Part shown: positions 55,736 through 64,000 of the stretch, piece after piece | Numbering within the stretch: position 1 is the first letter of the stretch | Layout of the letters: the number at the start of each line of letters is the position of its first letter | Origin: Cohaesibacter sp. | Lineage (GTDB): Bacteria; Pseudomonadota; Alphaproteobacteria; Rhizobiales; Cohaesibacteraceae | DNA length: 64,000 nt | Direction: 5' to 3' | NCBI GenBank assembly: GCA_025800145.1 | Contig: JAOXSH010000005.1 | Location: 1 to 64,000, forward strand | Notes under the pieces: model-generated | The model's database searches: none | The model's input: only the letters and a program-made list of their open reading frames with translations | What the model was told of the DNA's origin: nothing | Made by a program: the position numbers and the translations under genes

Positions 55736-55797
55736 TAAAGCATATTTTTCGAAAAGTGTGTGCGGTTTTCGGACAGAAATATGCTTAGAAACAAAGG
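55735..55797. repeat. Palindromic repeat A, full copy at a pseudogene end
   Basis: AAAGCATATTTTTCGAAAAG, then TGTGTGCGGTTTTCGGACAG, then AAATATGCTTAGAAACAAAG. It abuts the galM remnant on one side and a family B copy on the other. Confidence 0.7.
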
Positions 55798-55802
55798 CTC
55801 TA

Positions 55803-55905
55803 ATTTAAAAGTCTCTTGATGAGACTTTTAGGCCGCATATCCGACCCTCTCCTTCTTTTCAGACCGACTATGAGAGTACCATGACGGATGGTTTGGGAGG
55901 AAGCA
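55803..55905. repeat. Repeat B copy 4 joined to a degenerate repeat C
   Basis: AAAAGTCTC (55807-55815) and GAGACTTTT (55821-55829) form a perfect 9-bp stem. TAGGCCGCATATCCGACCCT and a decayed C palindrome with GACCGACTATGAGAGTACCA follow. Either strand could use the stem as a terminator. Confidence 0.6.
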
Positions 55906-55940
55906 GTCATATGGGCCAAATCATCTTCGTTATAGTCTGT

Positions 55941-55966
55941 GACTGCCTGACTATAGAAAGGCAGTC
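55941..55966 (-). terminator. Hairpin after the nucleotide-sugar dehydrogenase
   Basis: GACTGCCT (55941-55948) pairs with AGGCAGTC (55959-55966), 15 bases past the dehydrogenase stop on the - strand. There is no T run, so termination is likely but not certain. Confidence 0.5.
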
Positions 55967-55980
55967 AGCAAAGATCACTT

Positions 55981-57387
55981 CTACCATCCAATGCCATGAT
56001 AGCTGCGGGCGCTTGGGGGCGAGCGGAACAAGCGCGCTAGATCAATGACATGATGATTTTTGACATGCCCTTGCAAACGTTTGCGCCAATATGGGCTGTT
56101 ATGCGCGGTGATCAAGGCCTCACTGTGTGCCAAGAAACGCGCTTGGTCCGGTTGCAAGCGAAAGGTCAGGCGCTCGACAATATCGGCATAAGCAGAATAG
56201 TGAGATCTGAGTTGCCTGACCTGCGCGCTCATTTTGCTTTCGCAACAATAGATGGGATCATCGACCAGAATTTCGATGCCGTCATTTAACAGCATTCCGG
56301 CAAGATCAAGCATCGGGCTTTCGCGCAAATCATTGGTATCGGGCTTGAAGGTGATGCCACACAGGCCAACAACTTTTGCCCCAACCCTTTTTGTCAGCTC
56401 ATAAGCGCGTTGAATTTGCGCCCGGTTGGATGTTCCAAGACTGTCAATCAACGGCAGCGATACGTCATATTGCGCCCCCATCTGGCGCATGGCGCGCACT
56501 TCCTTGGGCAAACAGGAACCGCCATAGGCAAAACCGGGTTTTAGATATTGGGGGGAAATATTGAGCACCGTATCGCGGCTGAAATGCTCCATCACGTCCC
56601 AGCCATCCACGCCCACGGCCTGACATAGACGGCCAATCTCATTGCCAAAACAGACTTTGGCCGCGTGCCAGACATTGTCGACATACTTGACCATTTCTGC
56701 GGTTTCGATATCGGTCAGGATGGGTGCATCATCAATGGGCGCAAGGATTGCGGCCAGCTTTTGCGCCGCTTTTGCATGGGTGGCGCCAATCACTGTCTTG
56801 GGTGGATCGTTAAAGTCGGCAATGGCGGTGCTTTCGCGCAAAAATTCGGGATTGAAGCAAACACCAAAGTCCCTGCCCTCTCTCTTTCCCGATACATGCT
56901 CCACAATCGGGATGAAATGCTCTTTGGTTGTGCCGGGCGGCACCGAGCAGCGCATAACAATCACATGATAGTCGTCTTTTTGTTGCAAGGCAGCGCCCAA
57001 CTCTTTGGCAACAAGGGTAAGCGAAGAGCAATCGCACCCGCCATTGTCCTTTGTCGGGGTATTGACCGAAATGAAGCTGACCTCGCTTCGTCTAATCGCC
57101 TCACAAAGATCCGCACTGGCACTGATACGCTTTTGTTTCAAGCCCTCTTTCAACAAGTCATCCAGTCCCGGTTCAACAATCGGACTGAGCCCTTTGGCAA
57201 GCTGGTTGAGCTTGTCCTCACACACATCCACACCAATCACATCATGCCCCATTTGGGACAAACAGGCGGTGGAAACCAAGCCCACATAGCCAAGCCCGAT
57301 GACACTGATTGACGAGAGGGGTTTTAAGGAAAGGATGGTTTCTTTCTTAACAAAAGATGACTTAAATTGCGCATTTGGCATATACAT
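55981..57387 (-). CDS. Nucleotide-sugar dehydrogenase (UDP-glucose/GDP-mannose family, AlgD-like)
   Basis: 468 residues from ATG 57387, six bases after GGAG; a frame open to 57438 has no ribosome site. It has an NAD-binding GLGYVGLVSTACLSQMGHDV, SVNTPTKDNGGCD, CFNPEFLRESTAI, the catalytic Cys in GGSCLPKEVRAM, and FKPDTNDLRESPM. It oxidises a nucleotide-linked hexose twice to the uronic acid, for polysaccharide or alginate-like polymer synthesis. PEFLREST and GSCLPKE favour the GDP-mannose branch. No glycosyltransferase or export genes are adjacent, so its polymer is encoded elsewhere. Confidence 0.88.
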   Translation of the reverse strand: MYMPNAQFKSSFVKKETILSLKPLSSISVIGLGYVGLVSTACLSQMGHDVIGVDVCEDKLNQLAKGLSPIVEPGLDDLLKEGLKQKRISASADLCEAIRRSEVSFISVNTPTKDNGGCDCSSLTLVAKELGAALQQKDDYHVIVMRCSVPPGTTKEHFIPIVEHVSGKREGRDFGVCFNPEFLRESTAIADFNDPPKTVIGATHAKAAQKLAAILAPIDDAPILTDIETAEMVKYVDNVWHAAKVCFGNEIGRLCQAVGVDGWDVMEHFSRDTVLNISPQYLKPGFAYGGSCLPKEVRAMRQMGAQYDVSLPLIDSLGTSNRAQIQRAYELTKRVGAKVVGLCGITFKPDTNDLRESPMLDLAGMLLNDGIEILVDDPIYCCESKMSAQVRQLRSHYSAYADIVERLTFRLQPDQARFLAHSEALITAHNSPYWRKRLQGHVKNHHVIDLARLFRSPPSARSYHGIGW

Positions 57388-57647
57388 GGCGATCTCCGAA
57401 ATTGTCTCCTTTGCCAGATCAATCAAACTCCATGCCATGATTTTTATTGAATTATTTCAATATCTTAAATTCTTCATACACTCTATTGCAACATCCTGAT
57501 TGCGTTTTGCGAAAGGAATCATTGCCAAATGCAAAGCGGATTTTCCTATCATGCAAGCAATAAAACTCTAGGTATAGAAAAAGGCTGCATTATTCTTTTG
57601 GTATTCAATATCGCCGATAATGATGGGGAAAAGAAACAGGAGGACTG

Positions 57648-60600
57648 ATGCAAAAAGAGCAGATCACACTGCGTTTGAGCCTGTTATTGGGCATTGGCTT
57701 GCTGGTCGGGTTTACGCTTATCTATTTTGCTTATGATTTTGGCCGCAAAGAACGTCTGGCAACCTTGTTGCAATCCGCGCGCTCCTATTCCAGCATGATG
57801 ACGGCTTTTCGCCATTTCTACAGTCAGGAAATTGTTGCCCGACTGAAAGAGCAAGATGCGCCCATCACATTTTCCCATGCTTTCAAACACACACCAAACA
57901 GTCTGCCCCTGCCTGCAACACTAACCATTGAATTGTCGAAATTTCTGACCGCTCAACAGGATCATCCGGTTTTTGAAATGGTCAGCCGCTATCCCTTCTC
58001 CAATCGTGCGCCCAAAAGCCTGTCGCCTTTCAAAGAGCGGGCCTTGAGCGCCATTGAACAGGGGCAGAATTTGGGGGAATCCTCCGATTATTTCGAAAGT
58101 CGGGCGCTGGATAACGGGCAGCACCGTCTGGATTATGCCCAAAAAATCGTTATGAAATCCGACTGTGTTGCCTGCCATAACAGCCATCCCCACTCCACCC
58201 GGCGAGATTGGAAAATAGGCGATGTGCGCGGCATACAAACCGTCTCCATCCTGTCCGAACAGGATATCATTCCGGTTTTAAAGCGCATGATGCCCCTGCT
58301 CTTTGTCTATCTTTTGATATTGGCGGCTTCTCTTGGTCTCGCTTCTTTGTTTTTTGCGCGCAATCGACGCGCTATTGAAAGATTGCAAGACACCCTGCAT
58401 GAGACACAGATCCAATCAATAGAGCTTCAAAAGGCAACCGAGCGGTTGTTACAAGTCGAGGGCTATTTGTCCGATGCAATTGCCTCCCTGCCCGATGGCT
58501 TTGTTCTTTATGACAAAAAGGATCGTCTGGTTTTATGCAATGACAAATATCGCGAAATTTACGCGGCCAGCGCCGATCTCATCAAGCCCGGTGCCAAATT
58601 CAAGGACATCATTCGCAAAGGCGTGGAGCGGGGGCAATATCCTGAAGCTCTTGACGATCCCAACGGCTGGATCGAGCAGCGGATGCAGGAGCATTATCAC
58701 CCGCGCGGCCCCATTGAGCAGCGCTTGAATGATGGCCGCTGGCTGCGTGTTTTTGAACAAAAAACCGAAAAAGGCCAGATTGTCGGCTTCAGGATTGATA
58801 TCACCGAATTGAAACAGCGCGAACAGGCCTTGGCAGAACGCGAAAGCCAATTGCGCGCTACCATGGAATCGGCTCTTGATGGCATTGTGGTCATTGATGA
58901 TCAGGGGGTGATTTGCGAATTTAACGACGCCGCCAGCAAGATATTTGGCTTTGAGCCGCAAGAAAGCATCGGCCAGCCTATGGCCGAGCTGATCATCCCC
59001 GCTCATTTGCGCGACGCTCATCACAAAGGTATGGATCTCTATCGCAAAACGGGCCACGGCCCGGTTTTGGGGCAGCGCATCACAGTTCCGGGTCTTTGCA
59101 AGGATGGTCGGGAAATTACGCTGGAATTGGCCATTAATCCAGCGCAAAGCAGCGCCGGAGAGCTGTTCATCGCCTATATGCGCGATATCACGGATGCTCT
59201 GGCCCAACAAACAGCGCTCGAAGAGGCAAAAGCAGCAGCAGAAGAAGCGGCAAAAGCAAAAGCGGTCTTTTTAGCCATTATGAGCCATGAAATACGCACC
59301 CCCTTAAATGGCCTTTTGGGATTGCTGGAAATGCTGGAAAGCGAGATTTCCGATCCCCAGATGCATCGCAAATCTGTCACCGCCCTTGATAGCGCTGTGG
59401 CCTTGAGCGACTTGCTCAATTCCATCCTTGATTATTCACGTCTGGAAGCGGGCAAGGTTGCCTTGAAAGAAAGAGCCTTTGAGCTGCGGCCTTTCATAAA
59501 AAAAACCATGGATCTGGTGCGACCAAGCCTTGAGAAAAAAGGCCTTGAGGCTTGCATTGAGATTGATCCTGTTGTGCCGCCCTTTGTTTTTTATGATGAT
59601 ATGCGCCTGCGCCAGATCTTGCTCAATCTGCTCGGCAATGCGATCAAATTCACCAAAGAGGGCCATGTAGCCTTGCGCATTGGCCCTTGCCTGACGCCGG
59701 ACACGCTGTGTTTTCATGTCGAAGATAGCGGCATTGGCATCAAAGCTCAGGACATTGGCCATATCTTTGAGCATTTCAATATGCTCGATCCCTCTCACCA
59801 TCGAGAGACCGATGGCTCAGGGCTTGGCTTGTCCATCACCAAAAGTCTGGCCGATTTGATGGATGGCACCTTAAAAGTCGCCAGCGAGCAGGGCAAAGGC
59901 AGTCTCTTTACCCTTGAGCTGCCCCTTGAGCTACCCCCTGAGCTGCCCCCTGAGCTGCCATTGACAGACGCAAAAAAACCTTCTGCCAGTCTGCAACGCC
60001 CTGATGAAGCGGCTCTGGATCAGCGCTTCGAGGGCCTGTCGGTATTGTTGGCCGAGGATAATGAAACAAACCGCCAGGTGCTTGGTGCCTCTTTAAAACA
60101 ATTTGGCATGATGGTGACAGAGGTGGCCAATGGCCTGCACGCCGTTGAGCAGGCCCGGCGGCACAAGGAGTATGATCTTATCATTTTGGATATTTCCATG
60201 CCCATCATGGATGGCATTGAGGCCGTTGGTCATATCCGCCAGATCAAAGACTATCAGCATTGTCCGATCCTTGCCTTCACAGCCTATGGCCAAGAGGAAG
60301 AGCGCGTAGGGTTTTTACAAGCAGGATTTGATGCAATCCTCTCCAAACCCACACGTAAGAGCCATTTGTTCCAAATGCTTTGCAGCCTCTTGGATCAACC
60401 ACAAAGGGCTGAAACGCAAGCGTCCCCGCAGAAAGATCAGACTGTGCTGGATATGCTGGATCAGGGCGTCCTGTCGCCCATGTTTGATGATATCCCGTTA
60501 GAATTGGCGCATAAGCTTGCTACAACCTGCCTCAATGATCTGACAGACAATATGAACAAGCTGAAATCTGGCTGGCAAGCCGAGGATTGGGAGCAGATGC

Positions 60601-60851
60601 ACAGAGCCTCTCATATCCTAAAAGGGCTGACAGACACTTTTGGCATGAGAAAATTGAGCATTCCGACTTGCAAGATTGCCAATCTCACCCGCGCAAAGCC
60701 TGATCATGAGCAGCAACAAAGCCTGATCTCTGCCATGGATCAGATTGAAAAGCATTTTGCCCCAACCCATGCCGCTTTGCGCCAAGTCTTTGAAGCGCTG
60801 GATCTTGAGTTGGGCGAATGGATCGAGACTGAAAAAAAGGAAGAGGACTGA
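57648..60851 (+). CDS. Hybrid histidine kinase with heme-c Tll0287-like sensor, PAS, REC and Hpt domains
   Basis: 1067 residues. Membrane helices at about 9-29 and 214-237 bound a periplasmic Tll0287-like (DUF3365) domain with one CxxCH heme site (CVACH, 173-177). Two PAS domains (about 270-390, 400-520), HisKA His547 (MSHEIRTP), HATPase_c (about 650-760), a receiver with Asp848 (LDISMP) and an Hpt with His989 (HILKG) follow. A linker at 756-771 repeats Glu-Leu-Pro-Pro units. It is probably a redox or gas sensor using a multistep phosphorelay. The next gene, one base later, is the probable target. Confidence 0.92.
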   Translation: MQKEQITLRLSLLLGIGLLVGFTLIYFAYDFGRKERLATLLQSARSYSSMMTAFRHFYSQEIVARLKEQDAPITFSHAFKHTPNSLPLPATLTIELSKFLTAQQDHPVFEMVSRYPFSNRAPKSLSPFKERALSAIEQGQNLGESSDYFESRALDNGQHRLDYAQKIVMKSDCVACHNSHPHSTRRDWKIGDVRGIQTVSILSEQDIIPVLKRMMPLLFVYLLILAASLGLASLFFARNRRAIERLQDTLHETQIQSIELQKATERLLQVEGYLSDAIASLPDGFVLYDKKDRLVLCNDKYREIYAASADLIKPGAKFKDIIRKGVERGQYPEALDDPNGWIEQRMQEHYHPRGPIEQRLNDGRWLRVFEQKTEKGQIVGFRIDITELKQREQALAERESQLRATMESALDGIVVIDDQGVICEFNDAASKIFGFEPQESIGQPMAELIIPAHLRDAHHKGMDLYRKTGHGPVLGQRITVPGLCKDGREITLELAINPAQSSAGELFIAYMRDITDALAQQTALEEAKAAAEEAAKAKAVFLAIMSHEIRTPLNGLLGLLEMLESEISDPQMHRKSVTALDSAVALSDLLNSILDYSRLEAGKVALKERAFELRPFIKKTMDLVRPSLEKKGLEACIEIDPVVPPFVFYDDMRLRQILLNLLGNAIKFTKEGHVALRIGPCLTPDTLCFHVEDSGIGIKAQDIGHIFEHFNMLDPSHHRETDGSGLGLSITKSLADLMDGTLKVASEQGKGSLFTLELPLELPPELPPELPLTDAKKPSASLQRPDEAALDQRFEGLSVLLAEDNETNRQVLGASLKQFGMMVTEVANGLHAVEQARRHKEYDLIILDISMPIMDGIEAVGHIRQIKDYQHCPILAFTAYGQEEERVGFLQAGFDAILSKPTRKSHLFQMLCSLLDQPQRAETQASPQKDQTVLDMLDQGVLSPMFDDIPLELAHKLATTCLNDLTDNMNKLKSGWQAEDWEQMHRASHILKGLTDTFGMRKLSIPTCKIANLTRAKPDHEQQQSLISAMDQIEKHFAPTHAALRQVFEALDLELGEWIETEKKEED

Positions 60852-60852
60852 T

Positions 60853-62391
60853 ATGACCGCATCTATCCTGATTGTCGAAGACACGCCGTCTCTTGCAACC
60901 CTCTATCAGGTGCAATTGGCAAAGGCTGGCCTCTCCTCTACCATTGTCGCCACCGGCCAAGAAGCCATACATGCCATTCATGACAGACCCTATGATGTTA
61001 TGTTGCTGGACCTTCAATTGCCCGATATGACAGGTTGCGATCTTCTCAAAGCCCTGTCGCAACAAGGCTGCGCGCTTACCACCATCATGATTACCGCCCA
61101 TGGCTCGATTAATATCGCGACAGAAGCCATGCGACTGGGCGCTTATGATTTTTTGATGAAACCGGTCTCGCAAGAGCGATTGCTTGAGAGCATCAAAAAT
61201 GCGCTGGAAGTCAATTCTGTCCGCGCAACTGGAACCACTGAGACAGCCGATACAATGGCCAACTCTGTGTCAGATCACCAAAGAAAATCAACAAAAACAG
61301 AGACAAAGCCCTTTGAAGGATCTGGCTTTGTCGGCTCTGGCCCTGCCATGCAAGCCATTTATAAGATGATCCCCAATATCGCCAAATCCAAGGCTTTTGT
61401 TTTCATCACTGGCGAAAGCGGCACAGGCAAGGAAATTTGTGCTCATGCCATTCATGCAGAAAGCAACCGCTCTGATGGGCCTTTCATTGCGCTCAATTGT
61501 GCGGCCATTCCAAGCGAGTTGATTGAATCGGAATTATTCGGCCATAAAAAAGGCGCCTTTAGCGGAGCAACAAGCGATCGAATGGGCGCCGTGCTATCAG
61601 CCAATGGCGGGACATTATTTCTCGATGAAATTTGCGAAATGGACGTTGCCCTTCAGTCCAAATTGCTGCGCTTTTTGCAAAGCTCTCAGGTGCAACGGGT
61701 GGGGGATGATAAGGTCCAGTGCGTTGACATTCGCGTCATTTGCGCAACCAATCGCATTCCCTTGCAAGAAGTCGCCGCCGGGCGATTTCGTGAAGATCTC
61801 TATTATCGTTTGCATATTCTGGCCATCGCCCTGCCCGCTTTGCGCGAGCGCGGCGAGGATATTCTGGAGCTGGCTGATTTCTTTCTCAAAAAAGCCTGCA
61901 AACAGGAAAGCCGCACTAAAAGGACGCTGGATGACAGCGCAAAATCATGGCTTTTGCGCCATAGCTGGCCGGGCAATGTGCGCCAATTGGAAAATCTGAT
62001 CCATTCGGCCATCGTCATTCATGACGCGCCCATCCTCTCTGCCGCCCTGTTGCAGAGCTTGCCGCTCGGTCAGGAAGGGGCAAATCATAGTGGCCATGCC
62101 CATCAGGATGATCATGCACTTGTGCCCTCCAGCCATGAGCAGGGCCTGAGCACAACCGCCCCCTGTTTGCAGATTGATCTGTCAAAATCCTATTGCGAGA
62201 TTGAAAGAGAAATTTTGGAAGCGGTGATCACGCTGCATGACGGCTCGCTGCCAAAAGCGGCCAAAAGTCTGGATATGAGCCCCTCCACCCTCTATCGCAA
62301 ACGCGATACCTGGCAAGATCAGGATCTAGAGCATATTTCCGAAAAGTGCGTGCGGTTTTCGGACAAAAATATGTTTAGAAACAAACCCTAA
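60853..62391 (+). CDS. NtrC/LuxO-type sigma-54-dependent response regulator
   Basis: 512 residues from ATG 60853, after AAGAGGA. Receiver with Asp53 (LLDLQLP). AAA+ domain with Walker A GESGTGKE, sigma-54 contact loop GAFSGA (Ser in place of the usual Thr) and GGTLFLDEICEM. Fis-type helix-turn-helix near the end (SLPKAAKSLDMSPSTLYRKR). It is translated directly after the hybrid kinase and should activate sigma-54 promoters when phosphorylated by it. The last 21 or so codons, from LEHISEKCVRFSDKN onward, are encoded by a repeat A copy, so the native C-terminus was probably lost or extended. Confidence 0.92.
   Translation: MTASILIVEDTPSLATLYQVQLAKAGLSSTIVATGQEAIHAIHDRPYDVMLLDLQLPDMTGCDLLKALSQQGCALTTIMITAHGSINIATEAMRLGAYDFLMKPVSQERLLESIKNALEVNSVRATGTTETADTMANSVSDHQRKSTKTETKPFEGSGFVGSGPAMQAIYKMIPNIAKSKAFVFITGESGTGKEICAHAIHAESNRSDGPFIALNCAAIPSELIESELFGHKKGAFSGATSDRMGAVLSANGGTLFLDEICEMDVALQSKLLRFLQSSQVQRVGDDKVQCVDIRVICATNRIPLQEVAAGRFREDLYYRLHILAIALPALRERGEDILELADFFLKKACKQESRTKRTLDDSAKSWLLRHSWPGNVRQLENLIHSAIVIHDAPILSAALLQSLPLGQEGANHSGHAHQDDHALVPSSHEQGLSTTAPCLQIDLSKSYCEIEREILEAVITLHDGSLPKAAKSLDMSPSTLYRKRDTWQDQDLEHISEKCVRFSDKNMFRNKP
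62326..62385. repeat. Palindromic repeat A copy inside the 3' end of a CDS
   Basis: CTAGAGCATATTTCCGAAAA, then GTGCGTGCGGTTTTCGGACA, then AAAATATGTTTAGAAACAAA. The repeat is read in frame by the sigma-54 regulator, and the stop TAA lies just beyond it at 62389. Confidence 0.75.
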
Positions 62392-62413
62392 TCAATTTGC
62401 CCAATCCACCTCA

Positions 62414-62432
62414 TAATACCAACGGCATAATT
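62414..62432 (+). repeat. Intergenic repeat D, copy 6
   Basis: TAATACCAACGGCATAATT lies between the convergent ends of the sigma-54 regulator and the aminotransferase gene. Confidence 0.6.
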
Positions 62433-62456
62433 TCTGAGATAAATTGGATGGTGATT

Positions 62457-64000
62457 TTATTGGATCGCCTTGAAGGCGGCTTCTGTTTTGATCAGGACTT
62501 CTTGTGCATGGTCCTTTGAATGGATGATTGGCGGCTTGATCTTCAGCACATTGTCCAGCGGTCCATCGGTCGACATGAGGATAGAATTGTCACGCAGGAT
62601 ATTGGTGATTTGAGCGGCCTGTTTGGTGGCCGGGTCCAACGTCTCGTGATCCTTGACCAGCTCAACACCGATGAAGAGACCACGACCACGGACATCGCCA
62701 ATGAGCGGGTATCGCGTGGCCATATCTTTGAAGCCATCACGCAGGAACTGCCCTATCTCATAAGCATTTTGCTGCAGACCTTCGCTCTCGATCACATCCA
62801 GCACAGCCATGCCGACGGCGCAGGAGACCGGATTGCCGCCAAAGGAATTGAAATATTCCATACCATTGGCAAAGGCCGCTGCGATCTCTGGTGTTGTGAC
62901 CACAGCTGCCATTGGATGGCCATTGCCGATGGGTTTGCCCAACACCACGATATCCGGGACAACATTTTGGTGCTCAAATGCCCACATATGCTCGCCATCG
63001 CGGCCAAAACCCACTTGCACTTCGTCGGCAATGCAAAGCCCACCAGTAGCGCGCACATGTTTGTAAGCCTCGGCCAGATAGCCATTGGGCAAGACTATCT
63101 GGCCGCCACAGCCCAGCATGCTCTCAGCAATAAAAGCAGCGGGTCCTTCATGGCCTTTGGCTCGAATGATTGAGATCTTCTCAGCCACGGATTTGGTATA
63201 AGCTTTGGACGCATCAATGCCATAGCCCTTGAATTCGCCACGATAGGGATCGGGCATCTGGGCAATCTGGGTACTCTGCGGACAGCCAGCACCACCCGTG
63301 CGATTGAACTTGTAAGGGCTGATAGCAATATTGGCCGCGCTGTTGCCATGATAGGCCCAATCGAGACAGATCATATCGCTGTTGCCAGTCACCGTGCGGG
63401 CAATGCGCATGGCCAGCTCATTGGCCTCGGACCCGGAACAGGTGAAATAGCAAACGGAAAGCGGGTCTGGCAGAGTAGCCGTCAGGCGCTCGGCATAATT
63501 CAGGATATTGTCATGCAGATAGCGGGTATTGGTGTTCAGCCGCGCTGCTTGCTCACTGATGGCCTTGACCACCTGCGGATGGCAATGGCCGACATGGCAG
63601 ATATTATTGACTAGATCCAGATAGTGACGACCCGTATGATCGATCAGATAAGGCCCTTTACCGCCCACCATCTTGACCGGGTTCTTGTAAGACAGACTGA
63701 GGGATGGCCCGATGGTATCTCTGCGGCGTAGGAGCAAATCCTTTGGTTGGCTCTGTTCCATATCAAAGCTGGTTTCATGGAACCCAAAGAGCAGATTGGG
63801 ATCGGGGCTGATATCGCCCCAGACATGCATCAGATGCGGCTCACCGGCACCATAGAAATTTCCATGCTCCCCCAGCAGATCCGTCATGATCTGCAAATGC
63901 AGATGAGGCGCCCAACCGACATTGACCTCGGCTGCACCAAGATAGCCGATCTTCTGACCAGCGTTTACCTTGTCACCGGCTTTCACCAGATCCATGGTTT
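62457..64000 (-). CDS. Class III aminotransferase with upstream M23-like domain, 5' end outside the window
   Basis: At least 512 residues; the frame runs off the right edge, so the N-terminus is missing. Residues 1-40 of the visible part ([24 protein letters not shown]) are the C-terminal piece of an M23/LytM-type fold. From about 85 a PLP enzyme of the AGXT2L group follows ([46 protein letters not shown] Lys in [11 protein letters not shown]). Known relatives add an aminoglycoside-phosphotransferase-like kinase further N-terminal and may act on phospho-ethanolamine or phospho-hydroxylysine. That domain would lie outside this window. The substrate is unproven. Confidence 0.85.
   Translation of the reverse strand, partial: TMDLVKAGDKVNAGQKIGYLGAAEVNVGWAPHLHLQIMTDLLGEHGNFYGAGEPHLMHVWGDISPDPNLLFGFHETSFDMEQSQPKDLLLRRRDTIGPSLSLSYKNPVKMVGGKGPYLIDHTGRHYLDLVNNICHVGHCHPQVVKAISEQAARLNTNTRYLHDNILNYAERLTATLPDPLSVCYFTCSGSEANELAMRIARTVTGNSDMICLDWAYHGNSAANIAISPYKFNRTGGAGCPQSTQIAQMPDPYRGEFKGYGIDASKAYTKSVAEKISIIRAKGHEGPAAFIAESMLGCGGQIVLPNGYLAEAYKHVRATGGLCIADEVQVGFGRDGEHMWAFEHQNVVPDIVVLGKPIGNGHPMAAVVTTPEIAAAFANGMEYFNSFGGNPVSCAVGMAVLDVIESEGLQQNAYEIGQFLRDGFKDMATRYPLIGDVRGRGLFIGVELVKDHETLDPATKQAAQITNILRDNSILMSTDGPLDNVLKIKPPIIHSKDHAQEVLIKTEAAFKAIQ

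Noticed and set aside
1..64000. CRISPR array, tRNA, rRNA or prophage
   Set aside because: No regularly spaced direct repeats, cloverleaf, rRNA motifs or phage structural genes were recognised; the repeats present are dispersed and palindromic.

Overview
The window looks like chromosomal DNA of a marine alphaproteobacterium, most likely Hyphomicrobiales (Cohaesibacter/Stappia/Pseudovibrio-like). The grounds are roughly 50% G+C by eye, a palindromic intergenic repeat whose core (GAAAAGTGTG...CGGTTTTCGG) is typical of that order, and the gene content. The genus is a guess.

Layout. (1) 288-11521: nitrate/nitrite assimilation. A divergent LysR regulator faces an nrtA-nrtB-nrtCD ABC importer, nirB-nirD nitrite reductase and a NasA-type nitrate reductase, all on + with overlapping or close junctions. 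(2) 11587-19944: nitric oxide signalling. An H-NOX heme sensor, its histidine kinase, a REC-HDOD and a REC-dead-HD-GYP regulator lie on +. A divergent REC protein with a kinase-ATPase-like tail lies on -. A PhnD-like binding protein and a second membrane kinase follow. (3) 20257-23718: two chemoreceptors, one soluble with two PAS domains and one membrane-bound. (4) 23876-33422: quaternary-amine catabolism. It holds an HpbD-like hydroxyproline-betaine epimerase, a BCCT carrier, an Ldh2-family reductase, a non-pyrrolysine MttB homologue, a DMGDH-like FAD/GcvT fusion and a divergent GcvA-type regulator. (5) 33529-44241: amino-sugar use. It holds a Gfo/Idh/MocA oxidoreductase, NagA, an isomerase-type GlcN6P deaminase, a GntR regulator, a GlcNAc-kinase-like protein, MurQ and a CUT1 sugar ABC importer whose binding-protein gene is frameshifted. 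(6) 44873-55331: the most unusual block. Two divergent operons encode a PP2C phosphatase, a soluble FHA protein, a periplasmic VWA-TM-FHA protein, a Ser/Thr kinase with a periplasmic beta-propeller, a periplasmic trypsin-like protease with two cytoplasmic FHA domains, a secreted peptidoglycan-binding-domain protein, a small membrane protein and an RDD-FHA protein. No type VI secretion genes accompany it. (7) 55351-62391: a galM remnant, a nucleotide-sugar dehydrogenase, and a heme-c (Tll0287-like) hybrid kinase with a sigma-54 response regulator. (8) 62457 to the end: the 3' part of a fused M23-like/class III aminotransferase gene.

Intergenic spaces carry at least three families of short palindromic repeats. 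One copy supplies the last codons of the sigma-54 regulator at 62326-62391. No rRNA, tRNA, CRISPR or prophage was recognised. All assignments come from reading motifs; no database search was run.
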